DNA from: AC-32 sp036522595
GTDB taxonomy: Bacteria > Actinomycetota > Thermoleophilia > Gaiellales > Gaiellaceae
Assembly: GCA_036522595.1 (NCBI GenBank)
Contig: DATDFL010000015.1
Span: forward strand, 1 to 14,236
Direction of reading: 5' to 3'
Length of the DNA: 14,236 nt
The notes under the pieces were generated by a model. It had not been told where the DNA came from, did not search any database, and was given only the letters and a program-made list of their open reading frames with translations. Positions 7,113 through 12,934 of the stretch are shown in pieces. Numbering within the stretch: the stretch's first letter is position 1; each line of letters starts with the position of its first letter. A program made the position numbers and the translations under genes.

Positions 7113-8063
7113 GTGGAGCCGCTCGACCGCTCGACTATCTGGCCGTTCGTAGGCGGCGAGCCAGGCGCCTTCTACTACCAGCGCTACGCGCATCCCACGG
7201 GGGTCGCAGCGGAAAGCGCGCTCGGCGAGCTCGAAGGCGGCGAGGCGCTGCTCTTCCCCTCCGGCTCGGGGGCGATCACGGCACTGGTGCTCGGGCTCTT
7301 GGAGCCGGGCCAGACGATCGCGCTCGCCGAGGGTGGCTACTACGGGACCTCGCTTCTCTTCCAGGCGCTCGAGCGCTGGGGCGTGCGCAGCGTCGAGTTC
7401 GATCAGACGGGCCCATCACCGGACGGCGTCGACCTCGTGTGGCTCGAGGCACCGTCGAACCCGTTCTTGACGATGCCCGACTTCGAGGCCGCCGCGGCCT
7501 CGCCCGCGCGCGTCGTGGTCGACTCGACCGCGGCGACGCCCGTCTATCTGCGCCCCCTCGAGCACGGCGCGGACTTCGTCGTGCACAGCGCGACCAAGTA
7601 CCTCGGGGGACATTCGGACGTTCTCCTCGGCGCGGTGGTCTGCCGCTCGCCCGACGACGCGGAGCGCCTGCGCGCCTTCCGCAGCCGGACGGGGATCGTC
7701 GCGGCGCCGGACCCGTGCTGGCTTCTGCTCCGGAGCCTGCAGACGCTGCCTGTTCGGATGGAGCGGATCACCGCGAGCGCGCAGGCGATCGCCGAGAAGC
7801 TCCGCGCTCATCCCGCGGTCGAGACCGTCCGCTACCCCGGCTTCGGCGGCCTGCTCTCCTTCGACGTGCCCGACCCGCGCAAGGTCGAGACGTCACTGCG
7901 CGTGATTACGAACGCGACGAGCCTCGGCGGCACCGAGTCGCTGCTCGAGAGCCGCCGCCGCTGGGAGGGCGCGCGCGTCCCGGAAGGCTTGCTCCGCCTC
8001 AGCGTCGGCCTCGAAGACCCGGACGAGCTCTGGGCCGACCTCGAGCAAGCGCTCGGCGCGTGA
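7113..8063 (+). CDS. Short PLP-dependent cystathionine gamma-synthase/lyase-like enzyme
   Basis: A 316-residue Cys/Met-metabolism PLP enzyme (MetB/MetC/MetY fold type I). Visible residues are Y22-x-R24 (FYYQRYAHPT), which binds the neighbouring subunit's PLP phosphate, the FPSGSGA loop at 48-54, ring-stacking Y77 in GGYYGTS, the EAPSNP segment at 112-117, D137 in VVDST for the pyridine nitrogen, the Schiff-base lysine K162 in SATKYLGGHSD, and carboxylate-binding R295 in LLRLSVGLED. The SLGGTESL motif is present. It is about 70-80 residues shorter than typical enzymes (near 390), lacking most of the N-terminal arm and some internal loops. The gamma-synthase, gamma-lyase and sulfhydrylase reactions cannot be told apart by eye. 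GTG 7113 is the first plausible start; no ATG/GTG/TTG lies upstream in frame within the gap. It is divergent from the sulfate operon, which supports a role in sulfur amino acid metabolism. Confidence 0.87.
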   Translation: MEPLDRSTIWPFVGGEPGAFYYQRYAHPTGVAAESALGELEGGEALLFPSGSGAITALVLGLLEPGQTIALAEGGYYGTSLLFQALERWGVRSVEFDQTGPSPDGVDLVWLEAPSNPFLTMPDFEAAAASPARVVVDSTAATPVYLRPLEHGADFVVHSATKYLGGHSDVLLGAVVCRSPDDAERLRAFRSRTGIVAAPDPCWLLLRSLQTLPVRMERITASAQAIAEKLRAHPAVETVRYPGFGGLLSFDVPDPRKVETSLRVITNATSLGGTESLLESRRRWEGARVPEGLLRLSVGLEDPDELWADLEQALGA

Positions 8064-9316
8064 GCACCGTCGTTTTCTTCCCCGAGGGCGCGTTCGGCCC
8101 GACGAACAACTGCGTGGGCATCGGACGGGTCCTGCTGGAGCGAGGCGACCGGGTCGTCTTCGTGGTCGAGGAGTCGTTCGCCGGGACGCTCGAGGTACAC
8201 GGCTTCGAGGAGGCGCTGATGCGCCTCAAGCCGCCGCCGGAAGTCGAGGAGGCGCCCGGCCAGTTCTGGAAGGACTTCGTCCGCGACACGGCGCCCGAGT
8301 TCCGCAAGCCGACGATCGACCAGCTGGAGACGTTCATCCTGCCGGTCTGGCAGGAGCTCGTCGACGGCGCGCGCTACGTCGACGACAGGCTGCGCGAGAT
8401 CTTCGGCGAGCTCGAGCCGGACGTGATCGTCCAGGACAACGTCGTCGGCTTCCCGGCGGTGCTCGCCTCGGGCCGGCCGTGGGTACGGATCGTCTCGTGC
8501 AACCCGCTCGAGGTGAAGGACCCCGCGCTGCCGCCGCCCTTCTCGGGCTACCCGACCGGAGACTCGGCCGGCTGGGAGGAGTTCCGCACCCGCTACCGCG
8601 ATCTGCACGAGCCGCTCCAGCGCGAGTTCTCGGCCTTCTGCGAAGAGCGCGGCGCGCCGCCGCTGCCCGAGCTCGAGTTCATCCACGAGTCGGAGTTTCT
8701 CGACCTCTACCTCTATCCCCGGGAAGCCGACTACGCGCGGTCGCAACCGCTCGGAGCGCGGTGGCAGCGGCTCGACTCCTGTGTCCGCGACATCGGCGGC
8801 GCGTTCGAGACGCCTCCCGGGGAAGGAGGGCTCGTCTACGTGAGCCTCGGCAGCCTGGGGTCCGCCGACGTCGAGTTGATGAACCGCCTGGTTTCGGTGC
8901 TGGCGGACACGCCGCACCGCTACGTCGTCAGCAAAGGCCCGCAGCACGCGCTGATCGAGCTCGCCCCCAACATGACGGGAGCCGAGTTCCTGCCACAGCC
9001 CGCGATCCTGCCCGAGGTCGACCTCGTCATCACGCACGGCGGCAACAACACCGTCACCGAGTCGATCCACTTCGGCAAGCCGATGATCGTCCTGCCGCTC
9101 TTCTGGGACCAGTACGACAACGCACAGCGCGTCGCCGAGTGCGGTTTCGGCGTGCGGCTACCGACCTACGAGTTCGAGGACGAGCAGCTGCACGAGGCGA
9201 TCGACCGGCTGCTTTCGGTGGAGACGGCCCCGCAGCTGAGCGACGCCTCGACGCGCCTACGGGCGAGTCCCGGAACGGTCAAAGCCGCAGACCTGATCCG
9301 GGAGCTCGCCCGGTGA
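8060..9316 (+). CDS. GT1-family (MGT/UDP-glycosyltransferase-like) glycosyltransferase
   Basis: A 418-residue GT-B protein. It starts with STVVFFPEGAFGPTNNCVGIGRVLLERG, a glycine-rich acceptor-domain opening, then has VIVQDNVVGFPAVL, then VYVSLGSLG, which opens the second Rossmann domain. The nucleotide-sugar motif GAEFLPQPAILPEVDLVITH leads into HGGNNTVTES (H326), with PLFWDQYDNAQR following. This equals the macrolide/UGT signature, so transfer of a sugar from UDP- or dTDP-sugar to a lipid or small molecule is expected. The acceptor is unknown. The start is GTG 8060, in a GTGA overlap with the preceding PLP-enzyme stop, which implies translational coupling. The frame is open far upstream, but only as a shadow. 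No signal peptide is seen. It ends 14 bp from the convergent TIGR03118 gene, with no terminator between. Confidence 0.88.
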   Translation: MSTVVFFPEGAFGPTNNCVGIGRVLLERGDRVVFVVEESFAGTLEVHGFEEALMRLKPPPEVEEAPGQFWKDFVRDTAPEFRKPTIDQLETFILPVWQELVDGARYVDDRLREIFGELEPDVIVQDNVVGFPAVLASGRPWVRIVSCNPLEVKDPALPPPFSGYPTGDSAGWEEFRTRYRDLHEPLQREFSAFCEERGAPPLPELEFIHESEFLDLYLYPREADYARSQPLGARWQRLDSCVRDIGGAFETPPGEGGLVYVSLGSLGSADVELMNRLVSVLADTPHRYVVSKGPQHALIELAPNMTGAEFLPQPAILPEVDLVITHGGNNTVTESIHFGKPMIVLPLFWDQYDNAQRVAECGFGVRLPTYEFEDEQLHEAIDRLLSVETAPQLSDASTRLRASPGTVKAADLIRELAR

Positions 9317-9330
9317 CATAGGCGCTAGCT

Positions 9331-10392
9331 CTAGTTCGGGTCGATCCTGCCGAAGAGGCCGTGCATCTCGTCGTCGGGGCCGGCGGTGAAGTACAGCGTC
9401 CCCGCCGTGCCGTTGTTCCCGCCCTGCGCGACCTCGAGGGCCCACAGGCCGTCGATCGAGAGCGAGTTGCCGCTCGCGTCGCGAAGCTCGCCGCGATGGG
9501 CGAAATGGCCGTTGCCAAGCTCTTCGTAGGCGTTGATCTGCCCGTCGCCGAAGTTGCCGACGAGCAGGTCGCCCGCGAAACGCCCGAACGAGGCCGGTGC
9601 GATTGCAAGGCCCCACGGAGCGTTCAGCTGGCCGTGCTGGGCGACGCGACCGAGGAGATTCCCGGCGGTGTCGTACGCGTCGACGAAGCCCTTGCCCTGG
9701 CCCGCGATCTCGTCTCCTGCCTCAGCGTCTTGCTGCGCATAGGTCACGAATACGCGGTTGCCGATCGTCTGAATGCCGAAGGGCGCGTAGCCGCTCGGCA
9801 GAGACGGGTCGACGAACCCGCCGAGCACCGGGTTGAAGCTCCCGTCGAAGACGTCCACTTTCGCGTTGTGGAAGTCCGCCGCGTAGAGGCGCGGGCCCGC
9901 GGCCGTGGTCGCGATTGCGAGTCCCTTGTAGCTCGCATCGTCGTTGAGATCCGCAGCCACAACGGCGTTCGTGCCCTGGGCCGGGTTCCAGCCGAGCACC
10001 TTGCCTTCCTCGGTATCGAACAGGAACCGCGCCAGTCCGCCGCTCGGCAGGGCGAAGCCGGTGGTCGAGTTGAAGACGGTGCCGGTCGGTGCGTTGGGAA
10101 CGCTCACCACGAGCGCCTGCGGCACCCCGCCGCCGTTGTACAACGTCGATTTGTCTGTGCCGTTGTCGGCGACCCACCACGGCGTCGTCGGGCCAGAGGT
10201 CAGGCCCCACGCGTTGACCAGGTTCGGGTCGGTGTTCGGCGCCACGCCGGGCTGATCCGAGACCAGCGGCACGACGGTGAACGAGCTGCGCTCCGCGGCC
10301 CGCAGTGGCGAGACCGCGACGATCGCGATCCCGACGACGAAGGCCAGCATGAGCAGCGCACGGTTGCGCTGTGCTGAAAGAAGCTCTCCCAC
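9331..10392 (-). CDS. Secreted TIGR03118-family beta-propeller-like protein
   Basis: A 353-residue protein with an N-terminal signal (LLMLAFVVGIAIVAVSPLRAA, cleavage near 32-33). The mature part begins with VPLVSDQPGVAPNTDPNLVNAWGLTSGPTTPWWVADNGTDKSTLYNG, which is the hallmark of the TIGR03118 family. Repeated segments of the type PWGLAIAP, GDLLVGNFGDGQINAYE and LYFTAGPDDEMHGLFG look like blades of an NHL-like propeller. No catalytic role is known to me for the family, and the C-terminal PEP-CTERM anchor found in some members is absent. GTG 10392 is the start, because AAGGAGG (10397-10403) sits four nt upstream. That site can pair perfectly with a segment at 10429-10436, which suggests controlled translation. 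The tRNA-Thr gene ends 58 bp upstream on the same strand. Confidence 0.86.
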   Translation of the reverse strand: MGELLSAQRNRALLMLAFVVGIAIVAVSPLRAAERSSFTVVPLVSDQPGVAPNTDPNLVNAWGLTSGPTTPWWVADNGTDKSTLYNGGGVPQALVVSVPNAPTGTVFNSTTGFALPSGGLARFLFDTEEGKVLGWNPAQGTNAVVAADLNDDASYKGLAIATTAAGPRLYAADFHNAKVDVFDGSFNPVLGGFVDPSLPSGYAPFGIQTIGNRVFVTYAQQDAEAGDEIAGQGKGFVDAYDTAGNLLGRVAQHGQLNAPWGLAIAPASFGRFAGDLLVGNFGDGQINAYEELGNGHFAHRGELRDASGNSLSIDGLWALEVAQGGNNGTAGTLYFTAGPDDEMHGLFGRIDPN

Positions 10393-10393
10393 T

Positions 10394-10436
10394 CTCCCTC
10401 CTTAGAGTTGGTCCTTGGGTCTGTACGCGGAGGGAG
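10394..10436 (-). promoter_or_regulatory. Anti-Shine-Dalgarno/Shine-Dalgarno inverted repeat upstream of the TIGR03118 gene
   Basis: CTCCCTCC (10436-10429 on the mRNA strand) is the exact complement of GGAGGGAG (10401-10394), which includes the ribosome site of GTG 10392. The 8-bp G/C-rich stem with a 27-nt loop would hide the site. Melting or protein binding would be needed for translation. Confidence 0.5.
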
Positions 10437-10450
10437 GGGAACCGGATTCA

Positions 10451-10523
10451 AGCCGGAGGTGGGATTCGAACCCACGGCCCCCTGCTTACAAGGCAGGCGC
10501 TCTGACCGCTGAGCTACTCCGGC
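10451..10523 (-). tRNA. tRNA-Thr (anticodon UGU)
   Basis: A 73-nt cloverleaf can be folded by hand. It has acceptor GCCGGAG/CTCCGGC (7 bp), a D-stem GCTC/GAGC with loop AGCGGTCA, an anticodon stem CCTGC/GCAGG with loop CTTGTAA (anticodon TGT, reading ACA), a 5-nt variable loop, and a T-stem GTGGG/CCCAC with loop TTCGAAT. The discriminator is U, and CCA is not encoded. It starts 28 nt after the clpP stop on the same strand, so it may be processed from the clpP transcript. Confidence 0.96.
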
Positions 10524-10527
10524 GGCC

Positions 10528-10548
10528 GGCCCAGCGTAGCGCTGGGCC
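10528..10548 (-). terminator. Perfect 9-bp hairpin between clpP and tRNA-Thr
   Basis: GGCCCAGCG and CGCTGGGCC form a perfect G/C-rich stem with a 3-nt loop, three nt after the clpP TAA and four nt before the tRNA. No U-run follows, so it may be a U-less terminator, a 3'-end stabiliser or a processing landmark for tRNA 5' maturation. Confidence 0.55.
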
Positions 10549-10551
10549 AAG

Positions 10552-11139
10552 TTAGCGGTGCTCGATGACTTCGTCGATCAGGCCGTAGTCGACGGCTTCC
10601 CGCGCGCTCATGAAGCGGTCGCGGTCGGTGTCTTCCTTGATCCGGTCGACCGGCTGCCCGGTGTGGTCGGCGAGGATCTGCTCGAGGCGGCTCTTGAGGT
10701 CGATGATCTCGCGGGCGCGAATCTCGACGTCGGAGGCCTGGCCCCCGAAACCGGGAGACCACGCCTGGTGGATCAGGATCTTCGCGTTGGGGAGTGCGCT
10801 GCGCTTGCCCTTCGTGCCGGCTGCGAGGAGCACTGCTCCCATCGACATCGCGGTGCCGACGCAGATCGTGCGGACGTCCGGTTTCACGAACGTGAGCGTG
10901 TCGTAGATCGCGAGGCCCGCGTAGACGTCGCCGCCGGGTGAGTTGACGTAGAGCGAGATGTCCTTCTCCGGGTCCTCGGACTCGAGGTGGAGAAGCTGCG
11001 CGACCACGACGTTCGCGACCTGGTCGTCGATGGCGCTGCCGACCATCACGATCCGGTCGTTGAGCAGGCGCGAGTAGATGTCGAACGAGCGCTCGCCGCG
11101 CGAGGTCTGCTCGATCACCATCGGGATCAGCGGCGTCAT
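10552..11139 (-). CDS. clpP: ATP-dependent Clp protease proteolytic subunit
   Basis: A 195-residue serine peptidase that forms the barrel degrading proteins fed by ClpX/ClpC. The catalytic triad is visible: S99 (GTAMSMGAVLLAAG), H124 (AKILIHQ) and D174 (TDRDRF). The oxyanion loop NSPGGDVYAG at 66-75 and the family ending MSAREAVDYGLIDEVIEHR are intact. The short N-terminus MTPLIPMVIEQTSRGER is close to the mature form, so little or no propeptide is expected. The start is ATG 11139 in an ATGA overlap with the upstream gene, preceded by AGGAGGTG (11148-11155). Neither clpX nor a second clpP is in the window. The neighbours upstream are a DNA-binding protein and an unknown protein in one operon, an uncommon setting. 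Confidence 0.97.
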   Translation of the reverse strand: MTPLIPMVIEQTSRGERSFDIYSRLLNDRIVMVGSAIDDQVANVVVAQLLHLESEDPEKDISLYVNSPGGDVYAGLAIYDTLTFVKPDVRTICVGTAMSMGAVLLAAGTKGKRSALPNAKILIHQAWSPGFGGQASDVEIRAREIIDLKSRLEQILADHTGQPVDRIKEDTDRDRFMSAREAVDYGLIDEVIEHR

Positions 11140-11600
11140 GTGACGAGCACCTCCTCCCGGAGCGGCACGAGGACGTGGACCGGCACGCCGTAGGCGAGGA
11201 GGCCTTCCGCGACTTCGTGTTGGTCGGGCACTGCGGGCGGGACGAAGATCTCGACCGGCCGCGCCTCGGCCGCGCGCCAGCCGTGGGCGCCCTCGAGGGT
11301 CGAGCCCCAGAGAAGGACGCGACCGAAGACGCGCGACTCGGGCTCGACGTGGAGGTAGTGATCCCACGCGCCGAGCTCGCGGCCCGCGTGGATTCCGCAT
11401 TCGCAGCCGCGCGCAGGCGCCTCGTGGGGCAGGTTCAGCATGCGGCGGCAGATCGCTCGCACGGGCTCGTCGACCGGCCACGGGTCGCGGTAGAGCACGC
11501 TTCGCAGGCGGGCCTCGTCGTCCACGTGCCAGACCTTCCAGCCGACCGCGGGCCGCAGCGCTTCGGCGTCCCACGCCGCCTCGATGCGCCCGATCCTCAT
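11136..11600 (-). CDS. Uncharacterised protein with CxCGIHA motif
   Basis: A 154-residue soluble protein with no signal peptide or TM. Around residues 59-72 it reads HEAPARGCECGIHA, a Cys-x-Cys-Gly-Ile-x-Ala motif seen in small uncharacterised actinobacterial proteins. C51, C66 and C68 with nearby histidines (H59, H71) could bind a metal, but that is inference. The rest is rich in Trp, Glu and Val, suggesting a compact alpha/beta fold, with a C-terminus VHVLVPLREEVLVT. The start is ATG 11600, chosen for its ATGA overlap with the upstream regulator and GAGG four nt before; a 16-residue longer form from 11648 is less likely. It also overlaps clpP by ATGA. I do not recognise a function. Confidence 0.8.
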   Translation of the reverse strand: MRIGRIEAAWDAEALRPAVGWKVWHVDDEARLRSVLYRDPWPVDEPVRAICRRMLNLPHEAPARGCECGIHAGRELGAWDHYLHVEPESRVFGRVLLWGSTLEGAHGWRAAEARPVEIFVPPAVPDQHEVAEGLLAYGVPVHVLVPLREEVLVT

Positions 11601-11992
11601 TCGTCCTCGGCGAGCCACGCGAGGACCGCCTCGCGTGAGAATCGCCACTCCTCTCCGACCTTGCGCGCCGGGATCTCCTTCCGTTCGGCCAGCGCGATGA
11701 CCGTTTCCTCTTCGACCTGGAGGAGCCCGGCCAGCTGTGCGGGGGTCAGGATCTCGAGCTCCTCGGCGGGCCGGAACCAGGCGCGGCCGACGCTCATCTC
11801 GGGCTCGCCGCCTCCGAGCCGGCTCAGCGTTGCCGGGTTCTCGGGGTCGACGTACCGCGCGACGAGCCGCGTGATCAGCTCGCGCTTCGGGGCGCCGAGC
11901 GCGTTTGCGGCGCGATGCAGCTTGTCCGCCTCGGTGGACGGGATACGGACGAAGAGCGCCGTCTCGTCGGTCTGTCGCCTGGGTCGCGCCAT
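11597..11992 (-). CDS. Ribbon-helix-helix plus excisionase-type HTH DNA-binding protein
   Basis: A 131-residue protein with two putative DNA-binding modules. Residues about 11-50 (TALFVRIPSTEADKLHRAANAL then a second helix KRELITRLVARYV) look like a CopG/MetJ ribbon-helix-helix. Residues about 79-127 (EILTPAQLAGLLQVEEETVIALAERKEIPARKVGEEWRFSREAVLAWL) are a clear excisionase/MerR-like helix-turn-helix (helix_turn_helix_17 type). A linker of about 28 residues joins them. Such proteins are usually repressors or phage-type architectural factors. No integrase is nearby, so a cellular regulator is more likely. ATG 11992 has no Shine-Dalgarno. GATATC boxes reach to 4 nt before it, which suggests autoregulation. 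First gene of the clpP operon. Confidence 0.85.
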   Translation of the reverse strand: MARPRRQTDETALFVRIPSTEADKLHRAANALGAPKRELITRLVARYVDPENPATLSRLGGGEPEMSVGRAWFRPAEELEILTPAQLAGLLQVEEETVIALAERKEIPARKVGEEWRFSREAVLAWLAEDE

Positions 11993-11996
11993 CGCC

Positions 11997-12021
11997 GATA
12001 TCTAGATATCAAAAAGATATC
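11997..12021 (-). promoter_or_regulatory. Triple GATATC operator/promoter of the clpP operon
   Basis: GATATC occurs at 11997-12002, 12005-12010 and 12016-12021, starting 8 and then 11 bp apart. The first two make a perfect 14-bp palindrome with central TA, and an A5 tract separates the third. This is an AT-rich island in very GC-rich DNA. It ends four nt before ATG 11992, and a TAGATA (11999-12004) at -10 distance suggests a leaderless or very short-leader mRNA. Bound protein would block the promoter. Confidence 0.65.
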
Positions 12022-12078
12022 GCCCGGCGCAAGTCGCCTTGTCCAGGTTCACGCGCGCCCGCGCCCGCGCGCGCCCCA

Positions 12079-12097
12079 GGGAGGGTGGGGGTTTGGG
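12079..12097 (+). other. G-quadruplex motif between sigH and the regulator gene
   Basis: Four G-runs (3, 3, 5 and 3 Gs) are separated by loops of 1, 1 and 3 nt, fitting the canonical G3+N1-7 pattern on the + strand, which is the template strand for sigH read-through. The surrounding gap (11993-12160) also has GC alternation (about 12052-12076), a 15-nt alternating purine/pyrimidine tract (12114-12128) and a direct repeat TGACGCCT (12127-12134 and 12155-12162). No gene is visible there. Confidence 0.6.
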
Positions 12098-12160
12098 ACG
12101 GTAACGGCCGAAAGCGCACGCGTGTGTGACGCCTCCGTGCCGATTCTGTGAAATTGACGC

Positions 12161-12826
12161 CTACGAGAGCACTTGGCGCGACTGCTGGTGCGCGAGCACC
12201 TTGCGCTTCACGCGCTGCAAGGCGTTGTCGATCGTCTTCGTGTCGCAGCCGAGCCGCTCCGCCATCGTCTCGTACGACTCGCCCTCGAGGTAGAGCTTCA
12301 GCGCGTCGGCCTCGAGCTTCGAGAGCCCCGTCCCGAGCGTGAAGACGAGCGACTGCAGCTCCTCGGTCGAGATCACGCACACCGAGGGGTCGTCGACCGA
12401 CGGCCCGGGCAACGCGTCGCCCAGAGTGCAATCCGCTTCCGACTCCTGCCCGGCAGGCGTGTGGCTGAACGAGACGTACGTGTTGAGCGGGGCGTGCTTG
12501 AAGCGCGTCGCGGTCTTGATCGCCGTGATGATCTGCCGCGTCACGCAGAGCTCCGCGAAGCTGCGGAACGACGACTTCTCGGGACTGAAGTCCCGCACAG
12601 CCTTGTAGAGGCCGATCAGGCCCTCCTGAATCAGGTCCTCGGAATCGCCGCCGGCGAGGAAGTACGAGCTCGCCTTGAGACGGACGAAGCCGTGGTAGCG
12701 GCGGATCAGCGCGTCGAGGGCGTTCCCGTCCCCGTTGCGGGCGCGCATGACCAGCTGGAGATCCTCGAGCTCCCGCTGCTGCTTCTGCGGGCTTTGGACG
12801 GTGGCGACAACGGATCGAGCGGGCAT
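12161..12826 (-). CDS. sigH: RNA polymerase sigma factor of the SigH (Spo0H) type
   Basis: A 221-residue sigma-70-family factor. Region 2 (about 22-110) contains MRARNGDGNALDALIRRYHGFVRLKASSYFLAGGDSEDLIQEGLIGLYKAVRDF and then FAELCVTRQIITAIKTATRFKHAPLNTYVS, nearly matching Bacillus SigH. Region 4 (about 155-213) has the HTH ESYETMAERLGCDTKTIDNALQRVKRK. Region 3 is largely missing, as in SigH. ATG 12826 is preferred (AGGGGG about five nt upstream, N-terminus of about 33 residues before region 2). GTG 12859 or TTG 12862 would add 11-12 residues and also have a nearby AAGGG. It follows rlmB and the YacP-like gene as in Bacillus. Here it could govern stationary-phase or sporulation-like genes; sporulation is not implied by its presence alone. 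Confidence 0.93.
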   Translation of the reverse strand: MPARSVVATVQSPQKQQRELEDLQLVMRARNGDGNALDALIRRYHGFVRLKASSYFLAGGDSEDLIQEGLIGLYKAVRDFSPEKSSFRSFAELCVTRQIITAIKTATRFKHAPLNTYVSFSHTPAGQESEADCTLGDALPGPSVDDPSVCVISTEELQSLVFTLGTGLSKLEADALKLYLEGESYETMAERLGCDTKTIDNALQRVKRKVLAHQQSRQVLS

Positions 12827-12885
12827 GGCCTCCCCCTCGCTGACGGCAGGCGAGCTCACCAAGCCTCACCCTTAGGTTGAGGATC

Positions 12886-12914
12886 AAGTTAGCAAGGTCC
12901 CAACAAGATTTCAA
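12886..12914 (-). promoter_or_regulatory. sigH promoter, TTGAAA-17-TAACTT
   Basis: The -35 TTGAAA (12909-12914), a 17-bp spacer and the -10 TAACTT (12886-12891) form a near-consensus housekeeping promoter, starting transcription near 12879, about 50 nt before ATG 12826. sigH can therefore be read on its own, apart from any read-through from rlmB. The promoter lies in a local AT-rich patch. Confidence 0.72.
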
Positions 12915-12922
12915 GACCTTGC
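12892..12922. promoter_or_regulatory. Perfect 8-bp inverted repeat bracketing the sigH -35
   Basis: GCAAGGTC (12892-12899) and GACCTTGC (12915-12922) are perfect inverted arms with a 15-bp spacer. One arm touches the -10 and the other touches the -35. This is a strong operator candidate. As RNA the same repeat would form a hairpin in transcripts reading through from the NYN gene, 13 nt beyond its stop. Confidence 0.6.
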
Positions 12923-12934
12923 GATTAGTTTGTC

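Noticed and set aside
7439..8059. Upstream extension of the glycosyltransferase frame
   Set aside because: It overlaps the PLP enzyme out of frame and is Arg/Ala-rich; the GT-B fold begins at GTG 8060.
9317..9330. Bidirectional terminator between the glycosyltransferase and TIGR03118 genes
   Set aside because: Only 14 bp with a GCTAGC palindrome; no stable stem or T-run.
11601..11648. Longer start for the CxCGIHA protein
   Set aside because: It would overlap the regulator gene by about 50 bp; ATG 11600 has an ATGA junction and a ribosome site.
11597..11992. Excisionase-like protein taken as a prophage or integrative element sign
   Set aside because: No integrase, att-site duplication or phage gene is visible. 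Although a tRNA gene is near, no partial tRNA copy was found in the window.
12052..12076. GC-alternating tract as an intrinsic terminator of sigH
   Set aside because: It can fold, but no U-run follows on the transcript and the arms are simple GC repeats.
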